Assembly: GCA_949287345.1 (NCBI GenBank)
Contig: CASEGD010000038.1
Location: 1-8,240 of the forward strand
Source of the DNA: an uncultured Phascolarctobacterium sp.
GTDB lineage: Bacteria; Bacillota; Negativicutes; Acidaminococcales; Acidaminococcaceae
DNA: 8,240 nucleotides
Direction: 5' to 3'
Each line of letters opens with the position of its first letter. Positions within the stretch are counted from its first letter, which is position 1. The position numbers and the translations under genes were made by a program. The notes beneath the pieces are model-generated. The model was not told the DNA's origin. It did not search any database and worked only from the letters and a program-made list of their open reading frames with translations. Of this stretch, positions 4,519 through 8,240 are shown one piece after another.

Positions 4519-6597
4519 ATGACGAGTGTTCCGAAACTTTTTGGCTGCGCGGTTTTTAACGAGACGGTGATGAAGGACCGCCTGCCGACCGCAACCTACA
4601 AGGCTTTTAAAAGTGCTGTTTTAAAGGGCGAGCCGCTGGATTTGCCGATTGCCAACATTATCGCCAACGCGATGAAGGAATGGGCTTTGGAGCAGGGCGC
4701 TACGCATTTTACGCACTGGTTCCAGCCGATGACGGGGATTACCGCCGAGAAGCACGAAAGCTTTATCACGCCTACGGCGGATGGGCGCGTGATTATGGAT
4801 TTCAGCGGCAAAGAGCTGGTGCAGGGCGAGCCTGACGCATCGAGCTTCCCTTCCGGCGGGTTGCGTGCAACATTTGAAGCGCGCGGCTATACGGCGTGGG
4901 ACCCGACGAGCTACGCTTTTGTTAAGGACGGCTGCCTGTATGTACCGACTGCGTTTTGCAGCTACACGGGCGACGTGCTTGATAAAAAGACGCCGCTGCT
5001 GCGCAGCATGTGCTGTGTGGACAGGGCTGCCCACCGCATTTTAAAGCTGTTCGGCACGGATACGGAGAAGGTTGTTACAACGGTCGGGCCGGAGCAGGAA
5101 TACTTTCTGGTCGATAAGGATATGTACGATAAACGCACCGACCTGAAATTTACCGGGCGCACGCTGTTCGGCGCAATGCCGCCGAAGGGGCAGGAACTGG
5201 ACGACCACTATTTTGGCATTATCAAGCCGCGCGTTAAGGCTTTTATGAAGGAGCTGGACGAGAAGCTGTGGGAGCTGGGCGTTTTGGCAAAGACCGAGCA
5301 CAACGAGGTTGCGCCTGCACAGCACGAGCTGGCGCCGGTATTTACGGGCACCAACATTGCTACCGACCACAACCAGCTGACGATGGAGCTGATGCAGAGC
5401 ATCGCGCGTAAGCACAATTTAGTGTGCCTGCTGCACGAAAAGCCTTTTGACGGCGTAAACGGCAGCGGCAAGCACAACAACTGGTCGCTGGCAACTGTCG
5501 AAGGCGAAAACCTTTTGGACCCGGGCAAGGAGCCTTTTAAAAACCACCGTTTTTTGCTGTTCCTCGCCGCCGTTATCAAAGCGGTTGACGAATATCAGGA
5601 TTTGCTCCGCGTAAGCGTGGCAAGCGCGGGCAATGACCACCGCCTGGGCGCGAACGAAGCGCCGCCGGCAATAGTTTCCATGTTTTTGGGCACCGAGCTT
5701 ACCAATGTGCTGAAAGCCGTTGAAGCCGGTACTGAATATAAACCCGAGGGCGAAGGCGAGCTGAAGTTAAGCGGCAACGTACTGCCGGCCTTAACCAAGG
5801 ACAATACGGACAGAAACCGTACATCGCCGTTTGCCTTCACCGGCAACAAGTTTGAGTTCCGCATGGTTGGTTCTGCGCAGTCCATTGCAGGCCCCAACGT
5901 AGTTTTAAACACCATTGTTGCCGAAGCGCTGGAGGAGTTTGCCGCCAAATTAGAAACCGCGGCCGATTTTGATGCCGCAGTGGTAAACCTCATCCGCGAA
6001 ACAGTCATCGCGCATAAACGCATCATCTTTAACGGTGACGGTTATACCGATGCCTGGGTTGAAGAGGCCAAATCGAGGGGGCTTTTAAACCTGAAATCCA
6101 CGCCGGAAGCACTGCCCTGTATGGTAAAGGAGAAAAACATCAGCCTGTTTGTAAAACACGGCATCTTTACCGGGGCAGAAATCCGCAGCCGTCTGGAAAT
6201 TTCTCTGGAGGGCTACAGCAAAGCCATCCGCATTGAAGCGCTGGCAATGCTTGAGATGCTGTTTAAAGACATTTTGCCCGCCGCGTCCGCTTACAGCACG
6301 GACCTGACCACAGCGGCACAAGGCAAAAAAGCTCTCGGCATTGCCGGATGCTTTGAAACGGAGCTGGCAGGTAAAATCGCAACGCTATCCAGCCTGCTTT
6401 ACACAGATGCAGAAAAATTGAAGCTGGCTTTGGCAGACGTTGTTAAAACATCCGCACAGGCGGAGGCAGATTACTACCACGACGTTGTTTTAAAACGCAT
6501 GGGCGAACTGCGCGAGGCGGCGGACGAGCTGGAAGTTTTAATGGGCGGCAAATACCTGCCGTACCCGACTTACAGCCAACTGCTGTTTGGGGTATAA
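4519..6597 (+). CDS. glnN: Glutamine synthetase type III (GSIII)
   Basis: A cytosolic enzyme that makes glutamine from glutamate, ammonium and ATP. Its 692 residues are close to the roughly 700-730 of GSIII and far longer than GSI or GSII (about 450 and 350). GSIII landmarks: FVKDGCLYVPTAFCSYTG at 134-151, DKKTPLLRSM at 155-164, metal-site GPEQEYF at 190-196, EHNEVAPAQHE at 260-270, NGSGKHNNWS at 314-323, HRLGANEAPPA at 374-384, and the nucleotide/glutamate-site stretch DRNRTSPFAFTGNKFEFR at 431-448. The C-terminal 200 residues are the helical extension of the family. ATG 4519 follows GAGGGGG (4504-4510) at 8 bases. A promoter with operator-like repeats and a leader terminator precede it and a terminator follows it. 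GSIII is not adenylylated like GSI, so control at transcription is plausible. Lysine codons switch from mostly AAG to mostly AAA near 5530, which may mark a mosaic gene. Confidence 0.97.
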   Translation: MTSVPKLFGCAVFNETVMKDRLPTATYKAFKSAVLKGEPLDLPIANIIANAMKEWALEQGATHFTHWFQPMTGITAEKHESFITPTADGRVIMDFSGKELVQGEPDASSFPSGGLRATFEARGYTAWDPTSYAFVKDGCLYVPTAFCSYTGDVLDKKTPLLRSMCCVDRAAHRILKLFGTDTEKVVTTVGPEQEYFLVDKDMYDKRTDLKFTGRTLFGAMPPKGQELDDHYFGIIKPRVKAFMKELDEKLWELGVLAKTEHNEVAPAQHELAPVFTGTNIATDHNQLTMELMQSIARKHNLVCLLHEKPFDGVNGSGKHNNWSLATVEGENLLDPGKEPFKNHRFLLFLAAVIKAVDEYQDLLRVSVASAGNDHRLGANEAPPAIVSMFLGTELTNVLKAVEAGTEYKPEGEGELKLSGNVLPALTKDNTDRNRTSPFAFTGNKFEFRMVGSAQSIAGPNVVLNTIVAEALEEFAAKLETAADFDAAVVNLIRETVIAHKRIIFNGDGYTDAWVEEAKSRGLLNLKSTPEALPCMVKEKNISLFVKHGIFTGAEIRSRLEISLEGYSKAIRIEALAMLEMLFKDILPAASAYSTDLTTAAQGKKALGIAGCFETELAGKIATLSSLLYTDAEKLKLALADVVKTSAQAEADYYHDVVLKRMGELREAADELEVLMGGKYLPYPTYSQLLFGV

Positions 6598-6623
6598 ATT
6601 AAATAACCATTTACTTTGCACAA

Positions 6624-6660
6624 CGGGGTGTATCTTAAACGGTACACCCCGCTTTTGTTT
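6624..6660 (+). terminator. Intrinsic terminator between glnN and amt
   Basis: CGGGGTGTA (6624-6632) pairs perfectly (9 bp) with TACACCCCG (6643-6651) around a 10-base loop, followed by CTTTTGTTTT. It ends the glnN message 27 bases after the stop codon. No good promoter is visible between it and amt, so amt-PII may depend on partial read-through. Confidence 0.88.
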
Positions 6661-6684
6661 TATATTTAGAAAGAGGGCATAAAA

Positions 6685-8085
6685 ATGAGGGGCTTAATAC
6701 ATGGTTTAATGGCTGCGGGTGTGCTTTTGGGGCTGCCGGGCACTGCGCTTGCGGCGGAAGGCGCGCCTGCGCTTGACACTGGCGACACGGCGTGGGTGCT
6801 GATGAGCGCGGCGCTTGTAATGCTGATGACGCCGGGGCTGGCGTTTTTTTACGGCGGCATGGTGCGCAGCAAAAACGTGCTGACGACGATTATGCAAAGC
6901 TTTTTTATTGTGGCGATGGTAAGCGTGCAGTGGCTGGTGTTTGGTTTCAGCCTGGCCTTTGGGCCGGACGTAAACGGGCTGATTGGCGATTTAAGCTGGG
7001 CGGGGCTGGCAGACACCGCGCTGTTTGCCGCACCTTACGCAGATTACAGCGCGACGGTGCCGCTGTTTGCGTTTGCGGCTTTCCAATGCATGTTTGCGGT
7101 AATAACGGCGGCGCTTATCACCGGCGCTTACGCGGAACGCTTTAAGTTCCCGGCGTTTGTGCTGTTCAGCTTTTTGTGGACGACGCTGTTGTACGACCCG
7201 ATGGCGCACTGGGTGTGGGGCGCCGGCGGCTGGCTGCGTGATTTAGGCGCGCTGGACTTTGCGGGCGGCACGGTTATCCACATTTTAAGCGGCGTCAGCG
7301 GGCTTGTGGCGTGCATTATGCTGGGTAAGCGCAGCGGCAAGGGCGTGGTGCCCATGCTGCCCCATCATTTGCCGATGACGGTTTTGGGCGCGGCGCTTTT
7401 GTGGTTCGGCTGGTTCGGCTTTAACGCGGGCAGCGCGCTGGGTGCTAACGGGCTTGCGGCAGGCGCGTTTGTGGTAACGCAGGCAGCGGCAGCGGCGGCA
7501 ACCTTATCGTGGGTAGCGGCAGAATGGCTTACAAGCGGGCACCCCACCATGCTCGGCGCGGCCAGCGGCTGCATTGCGGGGCTTGTTGCCATCACGCCTG
7601 CGGCGGGTTTTGTAACGGTTGTGCCTGCGGTGCTTATCGGTGCAATCGGCGGCGTGCTGTGCTTTACGGCGGTGGCCTACGCTAAAAACAAACTTGGCTA
7701 CGACGACGCGCTGGACGCTTTTGGCGTACACGGCGTAGGCGGCACATGGGGCGCACTGGCAACCGGGCTTTGGGCAACCACCGAGGCTAATGCCGCCGGT
7801 GCGGACGGGCTGTTTTACGGCAACCCGCACCAGCTTTACGTGCAGGCGGTAACGGTTGTAGTCGCCGTTGTGCTGGCGGTTGTGGGCACTTACGTTATCT
7901 TAAAAATCGTCGGTGCGGTAACAGCCCTGCGCGCGGACGCTGCCGAAGAAGAAAGCGGGCTTGACATCGTCGAGCACGGTGAACGCGCTTACAGGCAAAG
8001 CATCATAAACGGCACGCCGCTGACCAATCTTACGGTGCAGCAGCAGCCGGTGTTTGTAAATAATCCCGCCGTGGCGGATAAATAA
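6685..8085 (+). CDS. amt: Ammonium transporter, Amt/MEP/Rh family
   Basis: A trimeric inner-membrane channel for ammonium/ammonia. The 466 residues start with a signal peptide (hydrophobic core to about residue 22, likely cut at ALA-AEG, after 23 or 24), as in E. coli AmtB, followed by about 11 membrane helices. Seen: FFYGGMVRSKNVL at 54-66, FQCMFAVITAALITGAYAER at 133-152 (gate Phe), DFAGGTVIHI at 191-200 with pore His199, WFGFNAGSALG at 243-253 (second gate Phe), and DAFGVHGVGG at 344-353 with pore His349. Both twin histidines are present. The cytosolic tail keeps the GLDIVEHGERAY segment (425-436) that carries the PII-regulated switch, then runs about 30 residues further than E. coli AmtB. 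ATG 6685 follows AGAGGG (6672-6677) at 7 bases; a PII gene starts 12 bases after the stop. The symbol is generic; nrgA or amtB would be equivalent. Confidence 0.96.
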   Translation: MRGLIHGLMAAGVLLGLPGTALAAEGAPALDTGDTAWVLMSAALVMLMTPGLAFFYGGMVRSKNVLTTIMQSFFIVAMVSVQWLVFGFSLAFGPDVNGLIGDLSWAGLADTALFAAPYADYSATVPLFAFAAFQCMFAVITAALITGAYAERFKFPAFVLFSFLWTTLLYDPMAHWVWGAGGWLRDLGALDFAGGTVIHILSGVSGLVACIMLGKRSGKGVVPMLPHHLPMTVLGAALLWFGWFGFNAGSALGANGLAAGAFVVTQAAAAAATLSWVAAEWLTSGHPTMLGAASGCIAGLVAITPAAGFVTVVPAVLIGAIGGVLCFTAVAYAKNKLGYDDALDAFGVHGVGGTWGALATGLWATTEANAAGADGLFYGNPHQLYVQAVTVVVAVVLAVVGTYVILKIVGAVTALRADAAEEESGLDIVEHGERAYRQSIINGTPLTNLTVQQQPVFVNNPAVADK

Positions 8086-8097
8086 ACGGAGGCAGTT

Positions 8098-8240
8098 ATG
8101 AGACCGATTACCAAAATTGATATTATTACCCGCACCGAAAAGCTGGATGAGCTGAAGCTGGCGTTTGCCGAAATTGGCGTGACGGGCATAACGGTGAGCC
8201 AGGTGTTTGGCTGCGGGCTGCAAAAGGGGCACCGCGAGGT
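8098..8240 (+). CDS. Nitrogen regulatory protein PII (GlnK/NrgB type), 3' end cut by window
   Basis: The frame from ATG 8098 stays open to the window end and gives 47 residues of an expected 110-120. It starts MRPITKIDIITRTEKLDELK and continues to FAEIGVTGITVSQVFGCGLQKG. The KLDELK helix, the IGVTGITVSQV strand and the G-C-G-L-Q-K-G-H turn before the T-loop are PII hallmarks, and GCGLQK is particularly like the Bacillus NrgB branch. GGAGG at 8088-8092 lies 5 bases before the ATG. PII trimers sense 2-oxoglutarate and ATP/ADP and plug Amt when nitrogen is plentiful; the amt-PII order with 12 bases between is the classic pair. The T-loop, with any uridylylation Tyr, and the C-terminal nucleotide-site residues lie beyond the window. 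Confidence 0.93.
   Translation, partial: MRPITKIDIITRTEKLDELKLAFAEIGVTGITVSQVFGCGLQKGHRE

Noticed and set aside
4621..5034. Minus-strand frames of 60-145 codons opposite glnN and amt
   Set aside because: They are expected by-products of G+C-rich codon use in the real genes; their products are Arg/Ser-rich with no family features.

Overview
The window reads as chromosome of an anaerobic, propionate-forming member of the Negativicutes, most likely Phascolarctobacterium or a close relative (Acidaminococcaceae/Veillonellales type). This is inferred from three things: a Veillonella-like methylmalonyl-CoA decarboxylase alpha subunit, a putative dicarboxylate carrier beside it, and a type III glutamine synthetase followed by an Nrg-type amt-PII pair. 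I see no phage, transposon, CRISPR or tRNA/rRNA signature. All intact genes are recognisable families, so most of the less routine content is in the gaps between them.

Left block (1-3011, + strand), succinate/propionate energy metabolism: the C-terminal four fifths of mmdA, then 18 bases later a small mmdE/GcdD-like subunit gene, then after a 139-base gap with a plausible promoter a MatC-family anion transporter. Together they would import a dicarboxylate (succinate is the favoured guess) and decarboxylate methylmalonyl-CoA to propionyl-CoA with Na+ export. The biotin carrier and membrane beta subunits are not in the window.

Middle block (3012-3497): no protein gene. It holds a transcription unit of its own: a promoter at about 3023-3050, a 183-base element whose ends pair over 15 positions (3062-3244), and an intrinsic terminator at 3249-3290. 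Size, closing stem, unpaired middle and upper stem resemble 6S RNA. A second terminator at 3455-3485 serves purC from the other side.

Right block (3498-8240): purC on the minus strand is divergent from the nitrogen-assimilation cluster glnN-amt-PII on the plus strand. The 310-base divergent region has one strong promoter for each side, several inverted repeats around the glnN promoter, and an intrinsic terminator inside the glnN leader that can be redrawn as alternative hairpins, suggesting control by transcription attenuation. A second terminator separates glnN from amt, which is followed after 12 bases by a PII gene cut by the window end. GlnN makes glutamine from ammonium, Amt brings ammonium/ammonia across the membrane, and PII would gate Amt according to nitrogen and energy state.

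Base use differs between the blocks: mmdA and especially the transporter are rich in T-ending codons, while the first half of glnN and amt are G+C rich at third positions. Within glnN the lysine codon preference flips from AAG to AAA around position 5530.
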